A DNA stretch of 64,000 nucleotides from Cyanobacteriota bacterium. GTDB lineage: Bacteria > Acidobacteriota > Vicinamibacteria > Vicinamibacterales > UBA2999. The notes beneath the pieces were generated by a model, which saw only the letters and a program-made list of their open reading frames with translations, searched no databases and was not told where the DNA came from. Of this stretch, positions 19,124-27,034 are shown in pieces (within the stretch, counting starts at the first letter, position 1; each line of letters begins with the position of its first letter). Position numbers and translations under genes: made by a program. Where the stretch lies: the NCBI GenBank assembly GCA_019752015.1, contig JAIEMQ010000006.1:72842-136841 (forward strand), in the 5' to 3' direction.

Positions 19124-19366
19124 CTACATCACCTTCGGTGCCCGTTGCTTCTGTTCCATCCACGCGTCAACCCATTCGCGTGTCGTGCGGATGTCGCCCC
19201 GTTCATTGAGACGTACGGCTTTGAGCTTGCCGGAACGTACAGCCTTGTAAATCTCCTTCGGTCCGGCGCCGATGTACGCCGCTGCACGTCGCGCCGACCA
19301 CCAGCGGGACTCGGTCACGTGCGTCTCGGTTGCGGTTGAATCAGGCGTTCGCGCGATCGGCTCCAT
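19124..19366 (-). CDS. Excisionase-like helix-turn-helix protein
   Basis: 80 residues; GAGGAGG just before the ATG. The motif SARRAAAYIGAGPKEIYKAV, then GKLKAVRLNERGDIRTTREWV, is the short winged HTH of excisionase/MerR-like DNA-binding proteins that recognise element ends and help the integrase excise. It lies 22 nt upstream of the integrase on the same strand, and its start overlaps the end of the second excisionase-like gene by 26 nt, so the three form one transcript. Confidence 0.82.
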   Translation of the reverse strand: MEPIARTPDSTATETHVTESRWWSARRAAAYIGAGPKEIYKAVRSGKLKAVRLNERGDIRTTREWVDAWMEQKQRAPKVM

Positions 19367-19580
19367 GATCCGAACCTCCTCGCGCGTTCTCGCGCGCTAC
19401 GATCGCTTCTCGCGCGTGCCGTTCCAGCCACGCGTCAATCCATTCGGGTTTCAGACGGATTGATCGGCGGCCACTGATGCGTGCATGCCGCACCTCGCGC
19501 CGCTCGCACGCGGTGTAGATCGTGTCGCGGCTGACGCCCGCGTACTCGGCGCCCTCGCTCACCGTGAACCAGGTCTTCAT
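19341..19580 (-). CDS. Second excisionase-like helix-turn-helix protein
   Basis: 79 residues from the ATG at 19580, with GGGAGGG about 7 nt upstream. MKTWFTVSEGAEYAGVSRDT with ISGRRSIRLKPEWIDAWLERH is again the excisionase-type winged HTH. The same frame stays open much further upstream, but that part is low-complexity Arg/Pro/Ala sequence with no ribosome site. The two paralogues differ in sequence and may act on different ends or one may be a transcriptional repressor. Confidence 0.8.
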   Translation of the reverse strand: MKTWFTVSEGAEYAGVSRDTIYTACERREVRHARISGRRSIRLKPEWIDAWLERHAREAIVARENARGGSDHGADRANA

Positions 19581-20125
19581 ACGGCCCTCCCGCACAGGTC
19601 CGCGCGCTCGCGGACCACGAATCAGAGTGTGATGGGATTGACACGCCCGAGCGCGCCGGCGATGTCGGCGGCGCGCTGTCTGACCAGTGGGCGCGGATGT
19701 TGACATGCTGCCAACATCAAGGCCGCGTGGACGATGTGATGCACGCGGTGCGGGCGACGATCCCAGCGATCGCTGCTGCCCACCCGTCAGCGTGAGGACG
19801 ACCTCGAGACTTCGTCGCAGTCGTCGACCGCCGCCACCGGCCGTCGCTTGTTTTGAGAACGAGCGATGCTGAGAGCCGATGTTCTGTTTGGAAGCCGGAC
19901 GTCCGAGAACCGTGCGATGTCGGACGGTAATCATCGGACGGAACTTCCGGTGCGCCCGATCGAAGGTGATGTTGCGTTCGACCGCTGCGCGCTCCGCAGG
20001 CGATGTGGCAGGCGGAGGAGGTGTCGCATGGACACCGGCGAGATAGTCGCAGCCTACGCCCGACGGAACCTCGTTGTCAAAGTCAGCCGTTGATCCAGCC
20101 GAGCATTGAATGACGGCCATCACGT

Positions 20126-20485
20126 AAGTGCCGAGACCGGCACTGCGCGCAGCCGCCGTCAACGCCCGACGTCCGGGCACGCGCGCGACACGCACAGGCG
20201 GAGCGGCGTTGACGGCGGCGAGCACAGTGCCATACTGGAAGCGTGATGGCCGGCGACGCGATCCACGGACCACGTTCGCGCCGGATCGCCGATCAGATCT
20301 CGGTCCAGATCCCGGTCATGATCGCGTGCGGATCCGCGCACACACCGGCGGCGCATCCGACCGACAACAACAAGCCGTACTCGCGCACTTGTCACGCAGC
20401 ACGCCATGATGTGAACGACCCGCCATGACGAGCCCTGGGGCCACCCTCGGCTCGTCCGACCGGGGTCGCTCACATCATGGCGTGC
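20126..20485. other. Noncoding region with three nested inverted repeats
   Basis: The 1.1 kb between 19581 and 20706 shows no convincing gene. It holds three hairpins: AGTGCCG/CGGCACT (about 20127-20144), a perfect 15-bp inverted repeat (GCCGCCGTCAACGCC 20152-20166 with 20205-20219), and an 87-nt long hairpin (20399-20485) whose outer arms begin GCACGCCATGATGTGA and pair with one mismatch, enclosing an inner GACGAGCC/GGCTCGTC stem. Location between the integration genes and DNA-processing genes suggests a transfer or replication origin, or a strong transcription barrier. Confidence 0.55.
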
Positions 20486-20706
20486 TGTTCCATTCCCACG
20501 CCAACGGCTTCGGCGGGCGGCACAGAGCGCCGCCCGCTGGCGTCTGCGCGCGTCGATAAACGATTGGGCGCGCTACGAGTTGTCACAACAGGAAGCTCCG
20601 CACGACGGATTGTCTTCTCCTGCTCGCGATTCGGCTATCGCACGTATGGATGAGGACAACCTGCGAGCACTGTAGGTTGTCTACCGTGAGAAGCTGTTTT
20701 CAGTAC

Positions 20707-21738
20707 TTACGCGACGCCGATCAGCGGTGTGAGCTGCAGGTACTGATGCGGGATCTGCACGAAGCGGATCTGGCCGCGCCGCAGCCGAAACTTCTCCAGC
20801 AGGTAGTCGCTCTGGAAACTCCACAGCGCTGACGTGCCGCCCTGTTCCCAGACCCGTTCGAGCGCACGGAAGCGTGCGGATCCGAACTTCCGGGAGGCCG
20901 TGGCGAGGTTCAGACGGCAGTAGGGATCCGGCTCGGTGGTCTGGCCACGGCGGGTGCGGCAGAACCAATCGAACTCTTCGATGTCCGCGGGTGCCAACCG
21001 CTTGATGTAGGTGTCGCGGATCGCGAATCGATGGAGGGCCACGGAGTTCCAGAATCGCCTGGGCACGAGGATGCGGATGGTCCATTCGTCGGTCATTCGG
21101 AGCAGCTCCGCATGCCGCACGAGGAACGCACGGAAGTCGGATGGGACTCGGTGAGTCACCAGGTAAAGGAAGATATGGCGCCCGTCGCGATGGGCCACGC
21201 CGATCGGGAGTTTGTCCGGGAAGTAGCGAATCGTCTTCTCCTGGCCCGACCCGAATTTGAGCTGCGGGTAGAACAGCCGGCAATCGTCCTCGAAGGCGTC
21301 GTCGAAGTAGGCCACCTTGTCCCGCTCAGTCCCGAGCCACGAGTGGCTGCGATCCCCCAACACCGCATCCAGCAGCATGAGGCGCTCGACAAACCGTCCC
21401 GTCGAGGCCGGGCGGCGATGACGGTTGTTGGCCTCGCCGATGGCCTCGTAGATCGGCTTGTAGTGGACGTGGAAGAGCCGACCCCGGTGCAACTTTCCCG
21501 GCATGATCGCGGTCGCGTACCGCCGTTCGACAAGCTTCGCGAGGAAGTCCTTCGTCCGCTGACCGTGCGTGACGCCCGTGCACGCACAGTACTGCCGTTC
21601 GATGAAGACGCCCGAGAACAGAAGGACGTGCAGGAGGAAGCGGGCCTGCGACTCGGAGAATCCGAAGTCCATCACCGCCTTCACGCGTTCCGAACGGATG
21701 CTGTCGCGCAGGTGGTTTTGCCTCCACAGCTTCATCAT
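20707..21738 (-). CDS. Island protein with N-terminal winged-helix-like domain, function unknown
   Basis: 343 residues. The N-terminal ~100 residues look like a winged helix (FSESQARFLLHVLLFSGVFI, then TKDFLAKLVERRYATAIM). The rest is a mixed alpha/beta domain with conserved-looking charged patches (FRAFLVRHAELLRMTDEWTI). Its start overlaps the stop of the upstream gene (ATGA), so the two are cotranslated. Such paired genes of unknown function occur on integrative elements next to DNA-processing functions; I cannot name the family. A role in element maintenance or transfer is inferred from position only. Confidence 0.6.
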   Translation of the reverse strand: MMKLWRQNHLRDSIRSERVKAVMDFGFSESQARFLLHVLLFSGVFIERQYCACTGVTHGQRTKDFLAKLVERRYATAIMPGKLHRGRLFHVHYKPIYEAIGEANNRHRRPASTGRFVERLMLLDAVLGDRSHSWLGTERDKVAYFDDAFEDDCRLFYPQLKFGSGQEKTIRYFPDKLPIGVAHRDGRHIFLYLVTHRVPSDFRAFLVRHAELLRMTDEWTIRILVPRRFWNSVALHRFAIRDTYIKRLAPADIEEFDWFCRTRRGQTTEPDPYCRLNLATASRKFGSARFRALERVWEQGGTSALWSFQSDYLLEKFRLRRGQIRFVQIPHQYLQLTPLIGVA

Positions 21739-22697
21739 AGGAAGTCCTCCGCCACGCGGGGATCGAACGGCGCGCCGCTACCACCACCGCCACCCCGCCC
21801 ACTGCCACCGAAGTAGCACGTAAATCCAGCCTGGGTTTTCGTCGCGGCGTAGGCCCCGCGGTAGTGCTCGCTCATGACTTCCACATCCTCGTGACGGTCC
21901 TGGCCGTCACGCTCGTACTCGATGCGGAAGTCTGGAAACCGGACATGGTCGTCGATGCACGGGAGATCATGGTCACGCGCCCATGCCTCGATCTCCCGCG
22001 GGTCACGATCCGGCCGCCCGTCGCTGGCGGGATTACCCTTGTTGTGTTCTTGGAGCCACTCTTGGTACTCACGCCTGAGATCGACTTCCAGCACCACACG
22101 CTCGATCTCGGCGCCTTGGTCACGTAACCGTTCCTCGACGGCGAGGTAAGCCTCGAACAGCGCCGAGTCATGCTGGAGCTCGCGCGGGTGGCTGACGCCA
22201 GCGTGGAACTCCTGCTGTTGGTCGCCCCGATCGCGCTCGCGGCGGTTGGCTTGGAGCAGGTCCCTGCCGTCCGCGGTGAGGACGGCAGCGCGCTCGTCTT
22301 CGTTGATGGCCACGAATCGGATCAGACCCTCGTCCCGAAGGTGTTGCAACGAGTCGTCATGCGGGTTCGCATCCCGATCGTGGACGGCTTCGAGGTCTCG
22401 CTCGGCGACCACTCGAAACGCGCCGATGGTCGCCAAGGTGAGGCTGTCCTCGCGGTTCAGCTCGTAGAGGTGTTCGCGGTCGTCTTGCACCAGTTCGCGC
22501 TCGACGCCGCGCGGCAGCTCCAGGCCTTCGAGGAACGGATCGCGCGGGTCATGGTTCCTCGACTCGCGGTCACGCTCAACGTCCCGATCGCGGCCGTCTG
22601 GGTCTTGCGGATCCTCGAGCCAGCGCCGCTCGTAGATATCGAGGCTGTCGTGGTCGCGTGGGTCAGCGGAATCGCGCGGATCGAAATCGCCTGGCAT
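21735..22697 (-). CDS. Replication-relaxation-like protein (winged helix plus nuclease-like domain)
   Basis: 320 residues when started at the ATG at 22697 (TTTGAGG upstream). The N-terminal 80 residues are an unusually Asp/Arg-rich repetitive segment (DPRDSADPRDHDS). A winged helix follows (LTLATIGAFRVVAERDLEAV, then LQHLRDEGLIRFVAI), then a coiled segment and a C-terminal domain with VVLEVDLRREYQEWL, FPDFRIEYERDGQ and HEDVEVMSEHYRGAY. The last fits the nuclease-like half of replication-relaxation (MobC-type) proteins (D-x-x-x and E-x-D strands). It would bind element DNA. A Gly-rich stretch sits near the C-terminus. Confidence 0.6.
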   Translation of the reverse strand: MPGDFDPRDSADPRDHDSLDIYERRWLEDPQDPDGRDRDVERDRESRNHDPRDPFLEGLELPRGVERELVQDDREHLYELNREDSLTLATIGAFRVVAERDLEAVHDRDANPHDDSLQHLRDEGLIRFVAINEDERAAVLTADGRDLLQANRRERDRGDQQQEFHAGVSHPRELQHDSALFEAYLAVEERLRDQGAEIERVVLEVDLRREYQEWLQEHNKGNPASDGRPDRDPREIEAWARDHDLPCIDDHVRFPDFRIEYERDGQDRHEDVEVMSEHYRGAYAATKTQAGFTCYFGGSGRGGGGGSGAPFDPRVAEDFL

Positions 22698-22911
22698 CGG
22701 TATCACCTCAAACGGCGTCAAATCGCACAAGCCGGAAGAGCCGACGAACCGATTATGCGAAGCGAGAACGGTTCCAGCGATTCCCATTCGGGTTGAGAGG
22801 GAGTGCTACGGACTGAGAGGGGTCTTGTGGTCTATTGCTCAGGCATCGAAGCGACGCCCAGATCGTTTGGCGTGACCTTGTCCTTTAGTCGACGACCGGA
22901 AGGTGCCGATC

Positions 22912-23107
22912 ATGGATTTTAAGACCTTCATTGCCGAAACGACTTAGTCGGTGGTCAAGGGCGTGGTGGAAGCCCTGAATCGCGTCGGCGATACTGGCGC
23001 CCATCTGAATGCCGGTGGCTTGATGCGTACAACATCGAACATTGGCAAGAACTCCCTTTCCACATCGGTCTGCGGACTTCCGAAAGTCTGCGAAACGACG
23101 AGATAGT
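22912..23107 (+). pseudogene. Short decayed gene fragment with in-frame stop
   Basis: From ATG 22912 the frame reads MDFKTFIAET, then a TAG stop, then SVVKGVVEALNRVGDTGAHL and NAGGLMRTTSNIGKNSL, before ending at TAG 23107. The reading resembles the N-terminus of a family of small bacterial proteins of unknown function that start with a helix around an internal V-x-G-V motif. With the stop and the missing remainder it looks like a relic. Nothing else was seen in 22800-23470. Confidence 0.4.
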
Positions 23108-23479
23108 TCGAAGCTCAGTACACGTTTGATTGTCGCAGCAAGCCGCGATAGTCTGCTCGCGGGAAAGCATCGCAAGAGTTTTCGCGCGGCGCCTGTCAGA
23201 TCTTTGCGCGCGACAACTGTCGAATTTACTCCCGCCGATAAGACAATTTCAGAGACAGTACCTCGACTGCGCGGCGAACCGTTGCGGGATCAGATTTGGC
23301 CTTCTTGGAAGAGCGATCGGGCGGCCCAACGATTGGCGCGCGAGCCGCAACTCACGATCGTTCAGGCCGGGCATTCAGACAAAACACGAAGACGAGGAGC
23401 GCAAACGAGGTCAACTGAGTGCGCCTACACTACATGACCCATGCTACTCAGGTTAAATGTACTCACAGGAGAAACTCAC

Positions 23480-23602
23480 ATGCGACCATTGACGTACGAA
23501 GCACCGGAAATCCTCGAGATCGCAGACGCGAATACGTTGACGCGCGGAAACATGGACGGCGACACATTCGACAGTTGTGACTGCGCCCGCTGGAAGGAAT
23601 AG
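23480..23602 (+). CDS. Candidate lasso-peptide precursor A1 (on the opposite strand)
   Basis: 40 residues with CAGGAGAAA upstream of the ATG. The leader MRPLTYEAPEILEIADANTL carries the Y-x-x-P motif recognised by lasso B1 proteins and ends in Thr at position -2. The predicted core GNMDGDTFDSCDCARWKE begins with Gly1 and has Asp9 as possible macrolactam partner, then C11-D-C13. It shares Y-E-x-P, Thr -2, Asp9, C-[DE]-C-[AT]-[KR]-x-K-E with precursors at 26800 and 27035, but lies on the other strand over 3 kb away. Export and activity are unknown. Confidence 0.75.
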   Translation: MRPLTYEAPEILEIADANTLTRGNMDGDTFDSCDCARWKE

Positions 23603-23616
23603 CGCGTCAGTGGGTA

Positions 23617-23654
23617 GTGGCCCGCCCCGACGGACTCGGCCGGGGCGGGGCCAC
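23617..23654 (+). terminator. Hairpin after precursor A1
   Basis: GTGGCCCGCCCCG pairs with CGGGGCGGGGCCAC (one bulged base), 14 nt after the A1 stop. No T-run follows, but the stem is very stable and separates A1 from the converging methyltransferase gene. Confidence 0.6.
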
Positions 23655-23662
23655 CTTCGAAC

Positions 23663-24247
23663 TCAACGGACAGCTTTTCGAAAGAGCACGGCAAACAAGT
23701 CTGATCGCCCCTGCCAGCGCGGGTCGACCTGTAGTCGTTCGAATCCGGCGTCCTTCATTTCAAGAGTGAGCTGCTCGACGGGCGGCCGGAAGTCGATGAT
23801 CAGTACGAGCCCTCCGGGCTTCATCGACCGGAACAGGCTGTCGCGCATCCGGCTCGGATCGTCAAACGCATGATAGACGAGCCGCAGGAGCAGCGCGTCG
23901 CAACATTCCGCCGGCAAGCCCATGTCACTCTCGGAGCCGAGCACCGTCGTAACATTGTCGAGACCGCGCGCGCGCGCGCCGGCCCGAATGCCCTCGACGT
24001 TGCGGGGCCTTACTTCAGTAGCAAAGACGCGGCCTTTCGACCCGACTCGGGCCGCCAACCGCCAGGTCCATGAGCCGTCACCCGCACCGACGTCGGCTAC
24101 GACGGTACGCTCTGACACTTCTAGCAGTTCAGCGATCCGCATGGATTCGGTTTCCGCGCTCTGCGGAGAGTCCTGACCGACACCGGCGGCGTGAGTCGCA
24201 CACACGCCCAGTAAGAGGAGGATCGGGACGGAGTATCGGCTCATCAT
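23663..24247 (-). CDS. Exported class I SAM-dependent methyltransferase-like protein
   Basis: 194 residues. The fold is recognisable: motif I VVADVGAGDGSWTWRL, motif II-like RVFATEVRPRNVEGI, motif IV-like CCDALLLRLVYHAFDD and post-motif MKPGGLVLIIDFRPP. Unexpectedly, the N-terminus has an export signal (MSRYSVPILLLLGVCATHAA), yet S-adenosylmethionine is cytoplasmic. Related proteins with signal peptides do exist in Acidobacteriota and similar phyla, and their substrate is unknown. It is the last gene of the minus-strand series following lasso set 1, so a tailoring role (for example methylation of the peptide) is possible but unsupported. Confidence 0.75.
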   Translation of the reverse strand: MMSRYSVPILLLLGVCATHAAGVGQDSPQSAETESMRIAELLEVSERTVVADVGAGDGSWTWRLAARVGSKGRVFATEVRPRNVEGIRAGARARGLDNVTTVLGSESDMGLPAECCDALLLRLVYHAFDDPSRMRDSLFRSMKPGGLVLIIDFRPPVEQLTLEMKDAGFERLQVDPRWQGRSDLFAVLFRKAVR

Positions 24248-24294
24248 TGATCGTGTTCCGAGGCGACCCGGCCACGCGGCCGGTCAACCGCCAG

Positions 24295-25374
24295 CTATCG
24301 AATGACTGTCACAATCCGATTGTCGATGAGACGCTCGAGCAACGCATCGTCCACCTCAACGCCATCCACCTGCTTCATCGTCTCTCGGAGATCGGCGACC
24401 GGCTGGCCGGAGCAGTGCCGAAGACCATGGAACACTCGCGCATCCAGGCGCTGGTGATCGTACGGTGAATAAGTCTGCAGGAAGACCTCACTGCTTGATC
24501 GGCGGAGTACCATGACTGGCGCAGGAATGACTCGATCGACAACCCGAGTCTTGAGGTTGGCCTGAAAGGCCTTTTGAGCGGTGCTGACCAGAATCTCTAA
24601 CTCCACACCGCCCAGCCGCAGTACGTCCTGCCATGAGAGGCTGCGAGCCTTCGCGAAACAGCCGACGTAAAAATCAGCCCTCCGGTGATTCCACTTGCCC
24701 CACATGTGAGCTGGTGCCTTTGCAATCACTGCCCATCCGTTGCTCGCGTCACGACCTCGTTCGATGGATGACCGGGGCTTGATGCGGGCGACAGACACCG
24801 GAATGCCCATTTCAACAGCGGACCAGAGCGCTACCGCACCCTCGACCGATTTCAGGAGCCGTTTCATCGCCTGCCAGAACTCCATTCCGGTGGCGCCGCG
24901 ACGATACTTGCAATGATACGTCGCGCAGACGGCATTGCGATGTCGCCAGATCGAACACTGTCCACCGGTCGCCTTGTCGAAGTACGGGCAAAGCATTTTC
25001 TCTTCGACGCCGAATCCCGTGGCGCGCAGACTGGTGTACAAGGCTTGATGCGACTGCGACACACCCAGTCCGTTGGGAACCGCCATGACTTCACTTAACA
25101 TCGCCGTCAACCGCTCACGACCCTCTCTGGCCCCGTCGGACATGTCGCTGAGGGCGGAGCCCACAAGATAGTTCGGCAAGACGGGCCAGTAGGTACAGCA
25201 TTTCGTTACGGGCGAGAAGGCTTTCTCTGCCATGGGGTTCGAGGTGCACATGGCGCACGAATGACAGGTCGCACTCGTCTCTTTCGGAATCTCGCTGTCG
25301 AATAACTCGTTCAGCCAATCGTTGTGTATTCCTGCGAACGCCGTGATTCCCGTGGAACGATCCTTGTGAGCCAT
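24295..25374 (-). CDS. Cys-rich protein of unknown function in lasso set 1
   Basis: 359 residues with 11 Cys, most in clusters: CHSCAMC, KCCTYWP, LCPYF, QCSIWRHRNAVCATYHCKY. The spacing is that of a metal or Fe-S site rather than disulfides, and no signal peptide is seen, so it is probably cytoplasmic. Similar Cys-patterned proteins of unknown function occur in Acidobacteriota and Myxococcota. It lies 40 bp downstream of the exported protein gene and in the same direction as the precursors, which themselves have a C-x-C motif. Possible roles are redox tailoring or metal handling. No catalytic assignment can be made. Confidence 0.65.
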   Translation of the reverse strand: MAHKDRSTGITAFAGIHNDWLNELFDSEIPKETSATCHSCAMCTSNPMAEKAFSPVTKCCTYWPVLPNYLVGSALSDMSDGAREGRERLTAMLSEVMAVPNGLGVSQSHQALYTSLRATGFGVEEKMLCPYFDKATGGQCSIWRHRNAVCATYHCKYRRGATGMEFWQAMKRLLKSVEGAVALWSAVEMGIPVSVARIKPRSSIERGRDASNGWAVIAKAPAHMWGKWNHRRADFYVGCFAKARSLSWQDVLRLGGVELEILVSTAQKAFQANLKTRVVDRVIPAPVMVLRRSSSEVFLQTYSPYDHQRLDARVFHGLRHCSGQPVADLRETMKQVDGVEVDDALLERLIDNRIVTVIR

Positions 25375-25414
25375 TGGATTGGTGCCTTATCGGTTTGTGG
25401 GTGAGGTCCGCAGT

Positions 25415-26260
25415 TCATCTCACACGTTGCTTGGGACAATTCGCGACTCTCGGTAGTTCGACTGGAAACACTGCGAACGCGACGATCGCTACGGCTGTCC
25501 GGGATAGCCCGCCAAGCGGGCTGGCAAGGAGACGCAATTTTCCGCAGTCCGGCAGCTGAGAGAGCCGGCGCTGCGGTTCCGTGCCGTCTACAAACAACAC
25601 CTCGACGTCACCGAGAAGTGATTCATCGACGCTGGTGTACGCGGTCGCGCGCACGGTGCTGGTGCGCAACGTCGCATCACGAGCAGGTCCAAACTCGATG
25701 ACGATGTTCAGGAACTCATGCGGCCATGCGGGTGGCTTCGGCACCGACGAGTTGACCAGGCGATTCCGATGGAATTGGTCTGCGGTATCCGTTTCCAACA
25801 GTCCGAGGATCGGGCGAAATGATCGCCGAAGATCGTGGTCACCAACTTCGACTACAGGATTGAGTGCGATGCAGCCCTGGTCCACTGAATAACGGCTCCG
25901 CCGCTCCTCTGACAGCTGACAGCCCAGGCGGCGCACGCCGGCAATCCTCACCGACGACTTCTGATCCCTCGATCGGTGCAGCGCTGCGATGGTATCGTGT
26001 TCTGCACCGGCGTTGACCATCGTGCCAGCGACGATCGTTCCTGAATCGATCGCTCGTGCGAGGAACGACAGGCCGCTGCCGACGCTCGCTCGCGCAGGGT
26101 GGGCATCGACCTCCAGAACTTGGATCTCGACCGCCACCCATGATGAGGACGGAAGAAACGCATCAGGTTTCTGGCGTGCCTGTACGCGGCCTCCTGTGAT
26201 GCACGCCGCCGCGATTGCGATGACGCCGCACCAGCGATGGAACGCAACCCTAGTCGACAT
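25415..26260 (-). CDS. Exported protein of unknown function
   Basis: 281 residues from the ATG at 26260, with CGAGGTGAGT upstream; the frame extends further but through the antisense of the neighbouring gene's frame. A signal peptide is present (FHRWCGVIAIAAACITG). The mature protein is beta-rich with four Cys and a short hydrophobic stretch near the C-terminus (AVAIVAFAVFPVEL), possibly a membrane anchor. It starts 2 nt after the PCYCGC-like gene, so the two are cotranslated. No family recognised. Confidence 0.6.
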   Translation of the reverse strand: MSTRVAFHRWCGVIAIAAACITGGRVQARQKPDAFLPSSSWVAVEIQVLEVDAHPARASVGSGLSFLARAIDSGTIVAGTMVNAGAEHDTIAALHRSRDQKSSVRIAGVRRLGCQLSEERRSRYSVDQGCIALNPVVEVGDHDLRRSFRPILGLLETDTADQFHRNRLVNSSVPKPPAWPHEFLNIVIEFGPARDATLRTSTVRATAYTSVDESLLGDVEVLFVDGTEPQRRLSQLPDCGKLRLLASPLGGLSRTAVAIVAFAVFPVELPRVANCPKQRVR

Positions 26261-26262
26261 AC

Positions 26263-26727
26263 TCACCTCACCTCGGGCTCGGGGTGCGGAGTGTTCGTCC
26301 GGTACTTCGCCCCTGCCGCATAGGTGGCTTCGATCCGCCTGCGGATCTCGGCGGTCGCCACGCCGGACTCGAACAGTTGCTTCGCATCGCGAGCGACGGC
26401 GACGCAATACTGGCACTCGGCAGCATGCGGGTTCCACACCACTGGGGCGCCGGAGTCGGACGTGATGAAGCAATCCAGGTTCGAACGATGACCTAGTCGC
26501 GATCCGCAGGAACAAAAGCAAGGCATCTGGCGGATTGTCTCCGGATGCCTGGCGGCGAACTCATAGAGCGGCGCCATCACCGCTTCTGAGTAGATCGCGT
26601 CTGGGGTGCGCGGTATCGCCGGCAATTGCTGGGTAACGTCGCGATGGCCCGCCGAAGAACGGCCTGCCACAGCAACTACAGCTGTCGTCGTAACCCACGC
26701 GAAAAGCACTATGGCCACCCTCATCAC
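26263..26727 (-). CDS. PCYCGC-motif exported protein
   Basis: 154 residues with a signal peptide (MRVAIVLFAWVTTTAVVAVA) but no lipobox Cys. The domain shows PCFCSCGSRLGHRSNLDCF followed by WNPHAAECQYC, which corresponds to the PCYCGC family: a Cys-rich, probably metal-binding module usually carried by exported proteins. It follows the two C-x-C precursor genes in the same direction and is coupled to the next exported protein gene. Because the peptides and this protein both carry closely spaced Cys, a shared metal-related function is worth testing. Confidence 0.8.
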   Translation of the reverse strand: MMRVAIVLFAWVTTTAVVAVAGRSSAGHRDVTQQLPAIPRTPDAIYSEAVMAPLYEFAARHPETIRQMPCFCSCGSRLGHRSNLDCFITSDSGAPVVWNPHAAECQYCVAVARDAKQLFESGVATAEIRRRIEATYAAGAKYRTNTPHPEPEVR

Positions 26728-26759
26728 TGCGCACCTCCAGTTTCCGACTGCGAAAGTAC

Positions 26760-26787
26760 GGGTGGGTCGGGCAAGCCCGTCCCACCC
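26760..26787. terminator. Inverted repeat downstream of precursor A2
   Basis: GGGTGGG (26760-26766) pairs with CCCACCC (26781-26787) around a CGGGC-AAG-CCCG core. It begins 12 nt beyond the stop of precursor A2 on the minus strand, placed to stop or stabilise the precursor transcript before the PCYCGC gene. Confidence 0.55.
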
Positions 26788-26799
26788 CCGATGGCTAAC

Positions 26800-26916
26800 C
26801 TACTCTTCCTTCCACTTCGTGCACTCGCAGCCGTCCTCAACTGACAGGTTCGTCCAGCCGAGCGTGAGGCTCATCGAGCTGCCGACTTCGATCATCTCCG
26901 GTGTTTCGTACGTCAT
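26800..26916 (-). CDS. Candidate lasso-peptide precursor A2
   Basis: 38 residues. Leader MTYETPEMIEVGSSMSLTL holds the Y-x-x-P and I-x-x-G leader features and Thr at -2. Predicted core GWTNLSVEDGCECTKWKEE begins with Gly1; Glu8 or Asp9 could close the ring, and C11-E-C13 follows. It is a tandem duplicate of A3 (unit length 235 bp, upstream flanks also alike: both have GCTCCA...CTTCACAAA...GACGCTG before the start). Lies downstream of cyclase 1 and A3. The C-terminal Lys/Glu-rich tail is conserved among the three C-x-C precursors. Confidence 0.85.
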   Translation of the reverse strand: MTYETPEMIEVGSSMSLTLGWTNLSVEDGCECTKWKEE

Positions 26917-27034
26917 GTTTCCTGCTCCACCTTCACAAAGACGCTGCCGGCACCATGCCGTCAGGTCCACATCTCGTTCGCTCGAAAACTGCGGCGGGTC
27001 GCGCGGTCGCCGTCCCACCCAAGGAGCGACCGAC

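Noticed and set aside
19581-20273. Long open frame upstream of the second excisionase-like gene
   Set aside because: Composition is Arg/Ala/Pro/Thr-rich low complexity, no ribosome site or domain; the inverted repeats at 20127-20219 lie in it. A well-placed ribosome site exists at 19580 instead.
22800-23470. Further lasso precursor or gene between the replication-like genes and A1
   Set aside because: No frame with Y-x-x-P leader and ribosome site; only the small broken fragment at 22912-23107 was supported.
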